From SIG603 sp964370115 (GTDB lineage Bacteria; Bacillota; Clostridia; Oscillospirales; Acutalibacteraceae), in assembly GCA_964370115.1 (NCBI GenBank), contig CAYJIA010000003.1:14933-78932 (forward strand): a DNA stretch of 64,000 bases, given 5' to 3'. Of the stretch, positions 1 to 8,244 are shown one piece after another. Each line of letters starts with the position of its first letter. Positions within the stretch are counted from its first letter, which is position 1. The position numbers were made by a program, and so were the translations under genes. The notes beneath the pieces were generated by a model. It did no database searches and was not told the origin of the DNA. It worked only from the letters and a program-made list of their open reading frames with translations.

Positions 1-878
1 AGTTTTGCAAGGTGTCAGCACCGTTTACTCCGTTTATCACAGAGGATATTTACCAAAACCTTGTCAGAAACTTTGACGAGAGTGCACCTGTAAGTATTCA
101 TCTTTGCGACTATCCTACTTGTGACGAAACAAAGATTGATAATGAGCTTGAAGAAAATATGGCTAAAGTTTTGACCTGCGTTACACTAGGCAGGGCGGCA
201 AGAAACGACGCAGCTATTAAAAACCGTCAACCTCTTTCAAAAATTTATATAGTTGGCGATGCTAAGTTGAGCGAAGAATTTGCGGAGATTATCACAGAAG
301 AACTAAATGTTAAAACTCTTGAAATTGCAAGCGATGCAGGCAAGTTTGTGAATTATTCATTCAAACCTCAGCTTAGAATTTTAGGCCAAAAATATGGCAA
401 AAAAATAGGCGAAATAAGAAATGCACTGCAAAATCTTGACGGAAACAAGGCGAAAACTCAGCTTGATGAGACAGGCGAGCTAACACTTAGCCTAAGTGAT
501 GGCGACATAGTGCTTGTAACCGAAGAAGTGATTATAGAAACTGTAAAAGCAGAGGGCTTTATCTCGGCGGCTGAGGGCGCTGTGACCGTGGTTCTTGATA
601 CTTTCCTTACAGATGAGCTTATCGAAGAGGGCATGGTGCGCGAAGTGGTAAGTAAAATTCAATCAATGAGAAAAGACGCTGGATTTGAAGTCACAGACCA
701 CATAATAGTTGGGGTTAAAGAAAACGATAAAATTGCCAAAATTATGGAAGAAAACGCAGAGCAAATTTGCTCTGACACCCTTTCTGATGAATTTGTGTAT
801 GGCGCGACAGACGGCTTTACCCAAGAATGGGATATAAACGGCGAAAAAGTTACGCTTTCGGTAAAAGTGGTAATTTAA
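1..878 (+). CDS. ileS: isoleucyl-tRNA synthetase, C-terminal part (5' truncated by window edge)
   Basis: The reading frame is open from base 3, so this is the 3' end of a longer gene; about 291 codons are visible of a protein that is usually near 1,030 residues. The opening residues (VSAPFTPFITEDIYQNL) match the end of the catalytic/anticodon-binding region of class Ia IleRS. The tail carries the pattern LTDELIEEGMVREVV..IQ..RK..GFEVTD, typical of the C-terminal DUF5915 region found in the longer, eukaryote-like IleRS type. The enzyme charges tRNA-Ile in the cytoplasm. hemW starts one base after the stop codon, suggesting co-transcription. The HIGH and KMSKS motifs lie outside the window. Confidence 0.93.
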   Translation, partial: FCKVSAPFTPFITEDIYQNLVRNFDESAPVSIHLCDYPTCDETKIDNELEENMAKVLTCVTLGRAARNDAAIKNRQPLSKIYIVGDAKLSEEFAEIITEELNVKTLEIASDAGKFVNYSFKPQLRILGQKYGKKIGEIRNALQNLDGNKAKTQLDETGELTLSLSDGDIVLVTEEVIIETVKAEGFISAAEGAVTVVLDTFLTDELIEEGMVREVVSKIQSMRKDAGFEVTDHIIVGVKENDKIAKIMEENAEQICSDTLSDEFVYGATDGFTQEWDINGEKVTLSVKVVI

Positions 879-879
879 T

Positions 880-1971
880 ATGGATAAAAATTTAGGTCTT
901 TATATTCACATTCCATTTTGCAAAAGCAAGTGTGCCTACTGCGACTTTTATTCCCTTGTGACAAATGATTTTGATACCTATCAAAGTGCGCTTATAAATC
1001 AAATTAAATGCTGGGGAAAATCTGCCCAAAATAGAGTGGTAGACACCGTGTATTTTGGCGGAGGCACACCAAATTTGCTTGGTGCTATGCGCTTGACAGA
1101 AATTTTAGAAGCAGTAAAAGAAAATTTCACAGTGAGCACTGATGCCGAAATTACGGTAGAGGCAAATCCAGAGACCGTGGACTATGGTTTGTTTTTGAGA
1201 CTTAGACAGTCGGGCTTTAATAGGCTTTCTATGGGATTTCAAACATCTAGCGAAAAAGACTTAAATACCCTTTCGAGAAGACATACAAAACGGCAGCAGG
1301 AGTCTGCCGTTTTCTGTGCTAAAAAGGCAGGTTTTGACAATATTTCACTGGACTTAATGTTAGGTATTTCAAGCACGCAGAGTTTAATAAATTCGATAGA
1401 ATTTTGTGATGAGATGAAAGTAAAGCATATTTCTGCATATATATTAAAAATAGAAGAGGGGACAAAGTTTTTTAAAGACAGGGAAAAATACGATTTCCCC
1501 GACGAAGAAGAAACGGCGGGACAGTACGAACTCATGATAGAAACTCTAGAAAAAATGGGCTATAAGCAGTATGAAATAAGCAATTTTTCTAAGGAAAACA
1601 GAGAGAGTCGGCATAACTTAAAATACTGGAACTGTGAGGAATACATAGGAATTGGCCCCTCGGCGCATTCGTATTTTCTTGGCAATAGATTTTTTTATGA
1701 TAGGGATTTACTTGGATTTTGTGAAAATCCCTCGATTATCTTAGACGGCAAGGGCGGAAGCTTTGAAGAATATCTAATGCTGGCTCTCAGACTTTCACAA
1801 GGGCTTAAAAAGAAGGACTGCATAAAAAAAGGATTTGAAAAAGAGTTTTTTAATGTGCAAAAAAAGGCGAAAAAAATACCACCTAATCTGTTAAAATTAA
1901 GTGATGAAGGCATAAGCCTTACCAAAGAAGGTTTTTTATTGTCTAATGCCATAATATCAAGTCTCATATAA
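880..1971 (+). CDS. hemW: radical SAM heme chaperone HemW
   Basis: The 363-aa protein begins GLYIHIPFCKSKCAYCDF, which holds the CxxxCxxC [4Fe-4S]/SAM motif in the context diagnostic of the HemW/HemN group, followed by the SAM-contacting YFGGGTPNLL. The length is close to HemW (about 380 aa) and shorter than true HemN (about 450 aa), so heme trafficking rather than coproporphyrinogen dehydrogenation is favoured. GIGPSAHSY near residue 260 and the C-terminal HemN_C-like region (EEYLMLALR) are also typical. The ATG lies one base after the ileS stop, so translation is probably coupled. Older annotations call this family oxygen-independent coproporphyrinogen III oxidase. Confidence 0.93.
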   Translation: MDKNLGLYIHIPFCKSKCAYCDFYSLVTNDFDTYQSALINQIKCWGKSAQNRVVDTVYFGGGTPNLLGAMRLTEILEAVKENFTVSTDAEITVEANPETVDYGLFLRLRQSGFNRLSMGFQTSSEKDLNTLSRRHTKRQQESAVFCAKKAGFDNISLDLMLGISSTQSLINSIEFCDEMKVKHISAYILKIEEGTKFFKDREKYDFPDEEETAGQYELMIETLEKMGYKQYEISNFSKENRESRHNLKYWNCEEYIGIGPSAHSYFLGNRFFYDRDLLGFCENPSIILDGKGGSFEEYLMLALRLSQGLKKKDCIKKGFEKEFFNVQKKAKKIPPNLLKLSDEGISLTKEGFLLSNAIISSLI

Positions 1972-1984
1972 ATTTGGAGGAAAA

Positions 1985-2554
1985 ATGAGTTTAATCGAAA
2001 TTACACTAATTGCTGTAAGCCTTGCAATGGACGCCTGTGCGGTGTCGCTATGTAAGGGCATGAGCATGAAAAAATTAAATGTAAAAGGAGCGTTTTTAAT
2101 AGCGCTATGTTTTGGTCTGTTTCAAGCCATAATGCCACTTATAGGCTGGTTTGTAGGAACAAAATTTGAAACCTACATATCTGCTGTTGACCACTGGGTG
2201 GTGTTCGCGCTTTTAGGCATAATAGGCGGAAAAATGCTGTTTGAAGCATTTGAATGTAAGGAAGACGAAGATTTAAGTGACTTTAAAATTGATTTTAAAG
2301 AAATAATAATGCTTGGCATAGCGACAAGTATAGATGCACTTGCGGTAGGGGTTAGTTTTGCTATTTTAGACGGAGTAAATATAGGAATATCTGCGACAAT
2401 TATAGGTGTGTCAGCACTCTTGTTATCTTTTGCAGGTGTGTTTATAGGGCATAAATTTGGCGCAAAATTTGGCAAGACCGCCGAAATATTAGGCGGTCTT
2501 GCACTGATAGGTATAGGAACGAAAATACTTATCGAACATCTATTTTTTTCTTAA
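1985..2554 (+). CDS. mntP: manganese efflux pump MntP
   Basis: This 189-aa, very hydrophobic protein has about six membrane segments and the two internally repeated MntP/YebN motifs: SLAMDACAVSLCKGM near residue 13 and IATSIDALAVGVSFA near residue 108. Their acidic residues are needed for Mn(II) export in the family. A good ribosome site (TTGGAGGAAAA) sits just before the ATG, 13 bases after hemW. Its 3' end overlaps the convergent corA gene by 15 bases. A Mn exporter next to a CorA-type divalent cation transporter makes a small metal-homeostasis patch, though they are on opposite strands and need not be co-regulated. Confidence 0.92.
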   Translation: MSLIEITLIAVSLAMDACAVSLCKGMSMKKLNVKGAFLIALCFGLFQAIMPLIGWFVGTKFETYISAVDHWVVFALLGIIGGKMLFEAFECKEDEDLSDFKIDFKEIIMLGIATSIDALAVGVSFAILDGVNIGISATIIGVSALLLSFAGVFIGHKFGAKFGKTAEILGGLALIGIGTKILIEHLFFS

Positions 2555-3481
2555 CCTAACTAGTAAAATTGCGACAACCACACTTAAAACAGTGGCAAGT
2601 ATGATAATTATCAAAAATCCCCAAGGGCTTTCTGATAGTGGCATACCGTCAAAGTTTAAATTCATTCCATAGGCACTAAAAATTATAGTTGGAATGGACA
2701 TGACAATTGTGACTATGGCAAGAAAACGCATAACGGCATTAAGGTTATTTGATATGATAGAGCCAAAGGCACCTGTCATACCGCTTAAAATTCCGCTGTA
2801 AATATTGGTCATTTCTATGGCCTGCTTGTTTTCGATAATGACGTCTTCAAGCAAATCTTCGTCGTCGGGATAGTGCTTAATTGTATCAATTTTCATCATC
2901 TTTTGTAGCACTATATCGTTAGAACGCAAAGAAGTCGAAAAATAAACAAGGCTTTTTTCAAGCTCTAAAAGCTCTATCAGCTCTTTATTTTTAGTTGAGC
3001 TGTGGAGCTTTTTTTCCACCTCTTCACTCTTTTTATCTATGCTTCTAAGGTATAAAAGAAAAAGCGAGGCGTTTCTATAAAGCAACTGCAAAATAAATCT
3101 TGTCTTCATTTTAGTGTAAAAATTTTTCACTCTGCCGTTAATAAATGGGAGTAGCACGGGCGAGTTTTCAAGACAAACGGTTATGACCGTGTTTTTGGTT
3201 AAAATAACCGACAAAGGCATGGTTGCGTAGGTTTGTTTTGTGTTTCGCTCTTCGGTAGTGGGTATGTCGACAAGAACTAGAGTGTAATTGTCTTCTACTT
3301 CAATTCTTGGGCGCTCCTCGTCATCGAGTGCGGCCTTTAAGGCGTCTAAGTCCACACCTGTCTTTGCACTAATAAATGCGAGCTCGCCTTCTTCGGGAGA
3401 AGTAAGAGAAATCCAACAGTCGGGCTGCATTTTAGGAATTTCTTTCACGCTTCCTGACTCGGCTAAATAGTATTTTATCAT
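2540..3481 (-). CDS. corA: CorA family divalent cation (Mg2+) transporter
   Basis: The 313-aa protein has the CorA architecture: a large cytoplasmic N-terminal domain, a long charged helix (about residues 150-240), and two C-terminal membrane helices with the signature YGMN between them (IIFSAYGMNLNFDGMP). The C-terminus ends in basic RLRKK, as usual. A longer reading frame starts at 3520, but the ATG at 3481 is chosen because GAGGAGGG lies about 8 bases before it and the protein then begins MIKYYL as in relatives. That Shine-Dalgarno is folded into a 6-bp hairpin (see the leader entry). Mg2+ uptake is the default assignment; Co, Ni or Zn transport cannot be excluded. Confidence 0.93.
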   Translation of the reverse strand: MIKYYLAESGSVKEIPKMQPDCWISLTSPEEGELAFISAKTGVDLDALKAALDDEERPRIEVEDNYTLVLVDIPTTEERNTKQTYATMPLSVILTKNTVITVCLENSPVLLPFINGRVKNFYTKMKTRFILQLLYRNASLFLLYLRSIDKKSEEVEKKLHSSTKNKELIELLELEKSLVYFSTSLRSNDIVLQKMMKIDTIKHYPDDEDLLEDVIIENKQAIEMTNIYSGILSGMTGAFGSIISNNLNAVMRFLAIVTIVMSIPTIIFSAYGMNLNFDGMPLSESPWGFLIIIILATVLSVVVAILLVRLRKK

Positions 3482-3633
3482 ATAAAGTCCCTCCTCATAG
3501 GGAGGGTGAAAATGACACACCTACCCTATTTGTAATATTAAATTCACCATACTTATGGGGTAAAGGTTCCACGGTGTCACGCTCCTTTTTAATCTTATAC
3601 TTTAATGATAAGTGAGTAAGACGGATTTGTCAA
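3482..3633 (-). promoter_or_regulatory. corA promoter and structured 5' leader (candidate riboswitch-like element)
   Basis: On the minus strand, TTGACA (3633-3628) and TATCAT (3610-3605) are 17 bases apart, placing a start near 3598 and a leader of about 117 nt. The leader can fold into nested stems: TGACAC (3579-3574) with GTGTCA (3518-3513), GGGTA/TACCC (3562-3558 with 3526-3522, reading the plus strand) and a CCAT-AAGT-ATGG hairpin. Immediately downstream CCCTCC (3506-3501) pairs with GGAGGG (3494-3489), burying the corA Shine-Dalgarno. I could not match it to the M-box, NiCo, yybP-ykoY or fluoride consensus from memory. The stems are seen; ligand control is inference. Confidence 0.55.
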
Positions 3634-3655
3634 TAAAAAGAAAAGTAAAATTATC

Positions 3656-3684
3656 TTTACATATTGGAAAAATTATTCTATTAT
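3656..3684 (+). promoter_or_regulatory. sigma-A-type promoter for the TIM-barrel isomerase gene
   Basis: TTTACA at 3656-3661 and TATTAT at 3679-3684 are separated by 17 bases, about 30 bases before the ribosome site of the gene at 3717. It is divergent from the corA promoter at 3605-3633. Confidence 0.6.
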
Positions 3685-3716
3685 AGAGATAATAATTATG
3701 AAAAAGGAGTGACAGT

Positions 3717-4529
3717 GTGAAACTATCTATTTTTTATCAGCATATAACACAGGCGGCACAGACTCATAATTTAAGCGAAGAGGAAGTACTAAAAAAAGCT
3801 TATGACATGGGATACAGAGGGCTTGAGTGCGAATATTCCCTGTTTAAAGATGACAGGGAGGCATTTAAAAAAATTGCAAATGACTGCGGTTTTTCTATCG
3901 TGTCAGTACCATATTATGGTGAGTTTAATGTTGGAATTGACAGGGATAAAATCGAAAAAGCAGTAGACGATGTAATCTTTATGGGTTGTAAAAATATTTT
4001 AAGCATACCAGGGCTTATCGACCCAAAAAGTAAAACCTATGAAAAAGAGCTAGACGACATAAAGTACGGACTTGAGCTTTTATGCAAAATTGCAAACAAA
4101 AAAGGTGTTACGGTGGCTATGGAGGAATACGACAACATAGAAGCGCCGTTTGGAACAATTTGTCAAGTGAAAGACTTTTTAGATAGTACAAAACATCTTA
4201 AATTCAACCTAGACACGGGAAACTTCTATACTTTCGGGGAAGATGTTTTTGATGCGATTGAAATATTTGAAGAAAAAATTTCTCATGTTCATTTGAAAAA
4301 CCGAAGAGTAGAGCCTCTTTTTGAGGGGGAAGAATACCAGCTTACAAGCAAAGGGCAAAAAATTTACCCTACTCCTGTTGGAGTCGGGCAAATAGACATG
4401 AAAGCTATACTTGATAAGCTTGTCGATATTTCATATGATGGATATTTCACTGTGGAACATTTTGGCGAAGTAGACCAGCTAGATTACATGGAGAAATCGG
4501 CAAAATGGTTCTTAGACCTTATGGCATAA
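3717..4529 (+). CDS. sugar phosphate isomerase/epimerase-type TIM-barrel protein
   Basis: This 270-aa protein fits the AP-endonuclease-2/xylose-isomerase-like TIM-barrel superfamily: GYRGLECE near residue 32, VAMEEYDN near 140, LKFNLDTGNF near 160, ISHVHLKNR near 187, GVGQIDMKAI near 222 and GYFTVEHFG near 243. The Glu, Asp, His and Glu residues in these strands are the usual divalent-metal ligands. The GTG start is supported by AAAGGAG 7 bases upstream and its own promoter. Substrate is unknown; family members act on inositols, ketoses or hydroxypyruvate. No pathway partner lies next to it, and the gene ends inside the convergent tcdA gene (18-base overlap). Confidence 0.8.
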   Translation: MKLSIFYQHITQAAQTHNLSEEEVLKKAYDMGYRGLECEYSLFKDDREAFKKIANDCGFSIVSVPYYGEFNVGIDRDKIEKAVDDVIFMGCKNILSIPGLIDPKSKTYEKELDDIKYGLELLCKIANKKGVTVAMEEYDNIEAPFGTICQVKDFLDSTKHLKFNLDTGNFYTFGEDVFDAIEIFEEKISHVHLKNRRVEPLFEGEEYQLTSKGQKIYPTPVGVGQIDMKAILDKLVDISYDGYFTVEHFGEVDQLDYMEKSAKWFLDLMA

Positions 4530-5234
4530 GTCTCTAATGACTTCGCCTGCGATAATTAAACCTGCAACTGGAGGGACAAAGGGTAAACTGCCTGGCACAG
4601 GTCTTTTGGCGGTGCCTTTTATCTCTTTGCTCTCGAGCGGTTTTTGAGGCAGTTCTTTGGAGTATAGAACTTTTAAATCGTTTATTCCAAAGTCCTTTAG
4701 TTTTTTGCGCATAACCCTTGCAAGCGGACATACCGAAGTTTTTTTGATATCGGCAATTTCGAATAGTTCGGGGTGAAGCTTGTTTCCTGTGCCCATTGAG
4801 CTTATAACAGGAGTTTTTTGCGCCTTTGCTTTTTTAATTATCTCAAATTTACCCTCGACAGTGTCTATGGCGTCTACGACATAGTCGAAAACGGAAAAAT
4901 CAAAGTCGTCGCTATTGTCGGGCATGAAAAACACGGGATAGGTGAGCACTTTTGCGTTGGGGTTAATGTCTAATATGCGCGCTTTCATCACCTCGACTTT
5001 TGGCTTGCCTATGCTGGAGTGCGTGGCGATTATTTGCCTGTTTATATTAGTAAGGCTTACATTATCATTGTCAAACAGTGAGAATGTGCCAATTCCAGCG
5101 CGTGCAAGACCTTCGACACAGGAACCGCCAACGCCACCTATGCCAAAAACGGCAACGTGCTTTTGGTTTAAATTTTCGGTGGACTCATAGCCCAAAATGA
5201 GCTCTGAGCGTGAAAATTGAGTTAAATCTTTCAT
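4512..5234 (-). CDS. tcdA: tRNA threonylcarbamoyladenosine dehydratase (ThiF/E1-like)
   Basis: The 240-aa protein carries the ThiF-family ATP-binding motif VAVFGIGGVGGSCVEGLARAGI (from about residue 28, quoted here only in its key Gly/Val core), followed by DNDNVSLTNINRQ, which binds ATP/Mg. This spacing and the N-terminal SRSELILG are typical of TcdA (CsdL/YgdL), which cyclises t6A37 of ANN-decoding tRNAs to ct6A. SVCPLARVMRKKLK near residue 165 matches the family. ThiF and MoeB paralogues are longer and usually carry two CxxC zinc pairs, which are absent here. The gene is monocistronic between a convergent neighbour and the divergent 57-aa gene. Confidence 0.87.
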   Translation of the reverse strand: MKDLTQFSRSELILGYESTENLNQKHVAVFGIGGVGGSCVEGLARAGIGTFSLFDNDNVSLTNINRQIIATHSSIGKPKVEVMKARILDINPNAKVLTYPVFFMPDNSDDFDFSVFDYVVDAIDTVEGKFEIIKKAKAQKTPVISSMGTGNKLHPELFEIADIKKTSVCPLARVMRKKLKDFGINDLKVLYSKELPQKPLESKEIKGTAKRPVPGSLPFVPPVAGLIIAGEVIRDLCHKV

Positions 5235-5269
5235 ATATACACCACTTTCTAAGAATAAAGGAGAATTTT

Positions 5270-5443
5270 ATGGGACCATATAGTTATGTAGTCGACAGCA
5301 TAAAGGGCGACTACGCATATTTAAAAAGAATAGACATACAAAGCGAGGAACTATTTATGATAGCCCTTGCGCTTTTGCCCGAGGGCAGTGATGTCGGAGT
5401 GAAAATTTTATGGGAAAATTTGGAGTACAGCATAATTTCTTAA
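5270..5443 (+). CDS. small protein, DUF3006-like
   Basis: A 57-aa protein beginning MGPYSYVVDSIKGDYA. AAGGAG at 5258-5263 is at ideal distance from the ATG at 5270, so this start is preferred over an in-frame ATG at 5210. The pattern VDsIkGDYAyL ... ALLPEGsdVG resembles the short DUF3006 family (small beta-barrel proteins of Firmicutes with no known function); I infer this from pattern only. It lies divergently from tcdA and overlaps the 3' end of the convergent radical SAM gene by 4 bases. No signal peptide or membrane segment is seen. Confidence 0.65.
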   Translation: MGPYSYVVDSIKGDYAYLKRIDIQSEELFMIALALLPEGSDVGVKILWENLEYSIIS

Positions 5444-7113
5444 TCCCAAGTTTTTGGAATATCCAAAAATTTCAGCGTAAATTCATCTGTTACCAAGTCT
5501 TTATTTTCATAATCACAATAAACGATTTTATTTTTTGTGTAAAGCAAGGCGACCGTTCTCTTAACCCCTTTTTTAAGGGGTTTTTGTTTTGTGACAAACT
5601 GCTTTGCCTTGCGTAAATTTTCGTCTGAAATTTGCAGACAGTTAGGGATTTTACCCGAGGCATTTGTAGAAAGCCTGTCGATGATTAGCAAGTCACGAAG
5701 CGCGCCCTTGTCTAAAAGTGCTGAAAGCGCAATGAATAGGCGCTCTGTGTAAGCGTCTAGGCTTAAATTTTCACCACCTAAATACCCTGTACAGTGCAGT
5801 AAGAGCTTGTGCAAAGGCATATTAAGGCTGTTTATGGCAAATTCTAAGCTGTGTTTAAATCTACCGCTGTTATAAAGTCTGTCGAGGGCGTCTTCGACGT
5901 CTAAAAGCTCGTCTAAGTCGCTTTCTGAGAGGTAAGGTGTGGATTTTATCATATAAGGCGCAGTGTTCGAGTACTCGCAGGGGTATTTTTTTCTGTTTTG
6001 CCCCATGTCACTGCCATGTAAAATTTTTAGAAAACCCATTTGCAGCATATGTGGCTTTAATTCGTATGCCATGTCAAGCCCCTTGTAGAAGCTTTCCTTG
6101 TTTTCTAGTGGAAGCCCTGCAATTAAATCTATGTGTACATGTATATTTTGTGGAGAAATAAGCCTTTTAATATTCTTGATAAGTTTTTTTGTGTCGGTCT
6201 TGCGGTTTACGGCTTCCAAGGTTTTTTCGTTAAAGCTTTGTAGGCCTATCTCAAGCTGAAACCTGCCTTTTGGTGCATTGTTAAATGCAAGTATTAATTC
6301 CTCGCTCAAAATATCGCCTGCTATTTCAAAGTGAAAGCAGATATGCGGTGGTATTTCTTTTGAATTTACTATAAAATTTACTATTTCAAGTGCTCTTTTT
6401 GGGTTGGCGTTAAAGGTTCGGTCGACAAATTTAACGGTCTTTGTTCCAGAATTTGAAAGTGCGACTATCTCTTTTTTTACTTCGTCCAAAGGGAAAAATT
6501 TTAGCTTAGAATAAGCCCCAGAAAGGCAAAAAGCGCAAGAAAACGGACATCCTCGGGAAGTTTCTATATAAGAAATCCTTCCTCCTAGGGCGTCGAAATA
6601 TTCCTTGCAATAAGGGGACGGTGGCTGTAATTTATTTTGAGCAATGCCGTTTTGTATAAGGGTATTGCCCGCTTTTGTGCAAAGTCCTGAGACGTTTTCG
6701 TAAGATGAGCTTTCACAAATAGAATTAATAAGCGCGGGAAAGCTCTCCTCACCCTCGCCACAAAGTATAAAATCTACTTCGGGCAGAGAGTTCATGACCT
6801 CTACGGGATTAAAGCTTACTTCGGGGCCACCAAGTATTATTTTTACATGTGAGAGCTCTGCCTTAATTAAAGGCAGTAGCTCTTTAATATAGTTTATATT
6901 CCAAATATAGGTGCAAAAAGAAATTATTTGCGGCTTGTTTCGACAAATTTCGTCTTTTATGTCCGCTAAACTTCGGTTTACAGTTGACTCAAAGACTTTT
7001 GCATCGATATCGGCATTTCCATAGGCTTTAATGCCTGCGTAAAGACACCACGGGGCAAGGGAGGAGTGTATATATTTGGAATTTAAGGCACAAATTAGCA
7101 ATTTCTGTTTCAT
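5440..7113 (-). CDS. B12-binding radical SAM protein (DUF4080-type)
   Basis: The 557-aa protein has an N-terminal cobalamin-binding-type Rossmann domain (ILGGPEVSFNP near residue 92; CGEGEESFPAL near 115) and then a radical SAM domain whose cluster motif is RGCPFSCAFCLSG near residue 185 (CxxxCxxC). EIGLQSFNEKTLEAVNR near 290 is the conserved SAM-domain strand. The C-terminal ~180 residues match the DUF4080 extension common in Clostridia. Such enzymes perform methylations or other radical chemistry; here the substrate is unknown. The domain order matches the B12-dependent class of radical SAM methyltransferases, but a methyltransferase role is inference. It is transcribed alone. Confidence 0.85.
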   Translation of the reverse strand: MKQKLLICALNSKYIHSSLAPWCLYAGIKAYGNADIDAKVFESTVNRSLADIKDEICRNKPQIISFCTYIWNINYIKELLPLIKAELSHVKIILGGPEVSFNPVEVMNSLPEVDFILCGEGEESFPALINSICESSSYENVSGLCTKAGNTLIQNGIAQNKLQPPSPYCKEYFDALGGRISYIETSRGCPFSCAFCLSGAYSKLKFFPLDEVKKEIVALSNSGTKTVKFVDRTFNANPKRALEIVNFIVNSKEIPPHICFHFEIAGDILSEELILAFNNAPKGRFQLEIGLQSFNEKTLEAVNRKTDTKKLIKNIKRLISPQNIHVHIDLIAGLPLENKESFYKGLDMAYELKPHMLQMGFLKILHGSDMGQNRKKYPCEYSNTAPYMIKSTPYLSESDLDELLDVEDALDRLYNSGRFKHSLEFAINSLNMPLHKLLLHCTGYLGGENLSLDAYTERLFIALSALLDKGALRDLLIIDRLSTNASGKIPNCLQISDENLRKAKQFVTKQKPLKKGVKRTVALLYTKNKIVYCDYENKDLVTDEFTLKFLDIPKTWD

Positions 7114-7173
7114 TTAATGATTTCCGTTTCGTTTTTTTTACAGCATAACAGAAAATCATAAAATTTACAAGTT

Positions 7174-7395
7174 TTACTTGAGTCTTTCTAGGGTGTTGAG
7201 CCTTTGGTGTATAGATTCAATTTGAAGCTCTATGGTGGGGAGTCGACTTGCAAAGTGATTGTGTTTGTCTACCTTTTGTTCTAAGAGTTTTAATCTGTAG
7301 TTTGTCAGCCTCGTGGCGGTTATTATTCCACCAAAAGAACCCACGCAAGTTCCTATAAAAGATAATAGTGCGATTATAACCTCGTTATTTCCCAT
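7174..7395 (-). CDS. phage holin/XhlA-like small membrane protein
   Basis: A 73-aa protein with one N-terminal membrane helix (about residues 5-28, containing the Gly-rich TCVGSFGGIITAT) and a C-terminal coiled coil (LLEQKVDKHNHFASRL ... LNTLERL). The helix-plus-coil design and the EQKVDKHN block are common in small proteins placed beside lysis genes of Firmicute phages (XhlA/holin-like). GAGGTAA lies just before the ATG. It is the last of three tightly packed minus-strand genes (7174-8179) facing away from an XRE repressor. No endolysin follows it, so a lysis function is uncertain. Confidence 0.65.
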   Translation of the reverse strand: MGNNEVIIALLSFIGTCVGSFGGIITATRLTNYRLKLLEQKVDKHNHFASRLPTIELQIESIHQRLNTLERLK

Positions 7396-7404
7396 AGTTA
7401 CCTC

Positions 7405-7884
7405 TTAATCTGTAATGTATATGCCACTTCCCCAAACTTCTAAGTTCTCGGGGGTAAAATCGCTATTACCTTGTATTTTGCAATTCTTAACAGTGACAAA
7501 ATTTGTTGACGGATAAACTAAAAGTACCGATTCGTTTGAAATGATTTTACCATAGTTGCTGTGAAGATTTAAAACCGACGGTAAGGCGGTGTCGCTGTTT
7601 GCCGAAAAAGGAAGACCGTTTATTACTAAATCGTCAGAAACTACGCCTAAAATAGAAGCGCGAAGTTTAAAAGACAGCATGCAAATCTGCCCGATTTTAT
7701 AATAACTGCCAAGCGACAAGTGCTGGGTGAAGTCGGCGCTTGCGCTGGTAAAACCTAGTTTGGGTTGCCATTTTCCGCATTGTGGCATATGGCTTTCGTT
7801 TGGATTGATGTCTTGTTTTTTCGCAAGGCGTAAGTGGATTTGTTCCCAAAAAGGTGCAAGCCCTGGATAATCTCTAAATTCCAT
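7405..7884 (-). CDS. phage tail-fibre/appendage-like protein
   Basis: This 159-aa protein has the pattern of phage tail-fibre C-terminal domains: CGKWQPKLGFTSAS, then LGSYYKIGQICMLSFKL (a 'GxYxKIGxxxxxxF' block), then LVINGLPF. GAGAGGGGAAG precedes the ATG at 7884 with normal spacing, so the longer upstream frame from 7983 is rejected because it would overlap the preceding gene. It sits between a Cys-rich protein and a holin-like protein. In complete phages such proteins bind host surfaces at the tail tip; here no tape measure, baseplate or capsid gene is nearby, so it is either a remnant or a co-opted gene. The family call rests on pattern alone. Confidence 0.6.
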   Translation of the reverse strand: MEFRDYPGLAPFWEQIHLRLAKKQDINPNESHMPQCGKWQPKLGFTSASADFTQHLSLGSYYKIGQICMLSFKLRASILGVVSDDLVINGLPFSANSDTALPSVLNLHSNYGKIISNESVLLVYPSTNFVTVKNCKIQGNSDFTPENLEVWGSGIYITD

Positions 7885-7885
7885 T

Positions 7886-8179
7886 TTAAAACTTCCCCTC
7901 TCTAAATTGTTCAAAACGAGGAAGATTACTGGTTTGGTGATCGTCACACGAGAGAGTTTTTGCATACTTTTCCTTGAGTTCACGAAGCTGAAGGCTTTGT
8001 CTGGGGCTTATGTTTTTAATGCTTACAAGCTGGTGAATTTGCCTTGCAATTTGCGTGCGCAAAAGCCTTTTATGTATGCAGTGTCCTTTAGAGCAGTAAT
8101 GGACACCGGTGCGAAGATAGTCGTCGTATATGCATTTTGTCGGAAGTGGGCACTCGAATTGTGGTTCTCTTTTAGTCAT
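7886..8179 (-). CDS. Cys-rich hypothetical protein of the phage-like island
   Basis: A 97-aa protein with four cysteines in the first 36 residues (ECPLPTKC then HYCSKGHC), spaced so that they could bind a metal, followed by a basic helical region (RLLRTQIARQIHQLV) and a charged tail. It is not recognised. The stop codon is one base from the next gene's ATG, so the three minus-strand genes form an operon transcribed from a promoter near 8309-8337. A small nucleic-acid-binding or structural phage protein would fit, but this is a guess. Confidence 0.6.
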   Translation of the reverse strand: MTKREPQFECPLPTKCIYDDYLRTGVHYCSKGHCIHKRLLRTQIARQIHQLVSIKNISPRQSLQLRELKEKYAKTLSCDDHQTSNLPRFEQFREGKF

Positions 8180-8244
8180 TGTTTTTCCCCCTTAATATTT
8201 GTTTAATTTTCCATTTTAGGAATGAGAGCGATTTTCACTATTTG

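Noticed and set aside
3482..3600. Assignment of the corA leader to the M-box, NiCo, yybP-ykoY or fluoride riboswitch
   Set aside because: The conserved core sequences of those classes as I know them are not visible; it was left as an unclassified structured leader.
7907..8206. A 99-aa plus-strand frame within the phage-like island
   Set aside because: It is antisense to the Cys-rich gene and overlaps two genes that have good ribosome sites.
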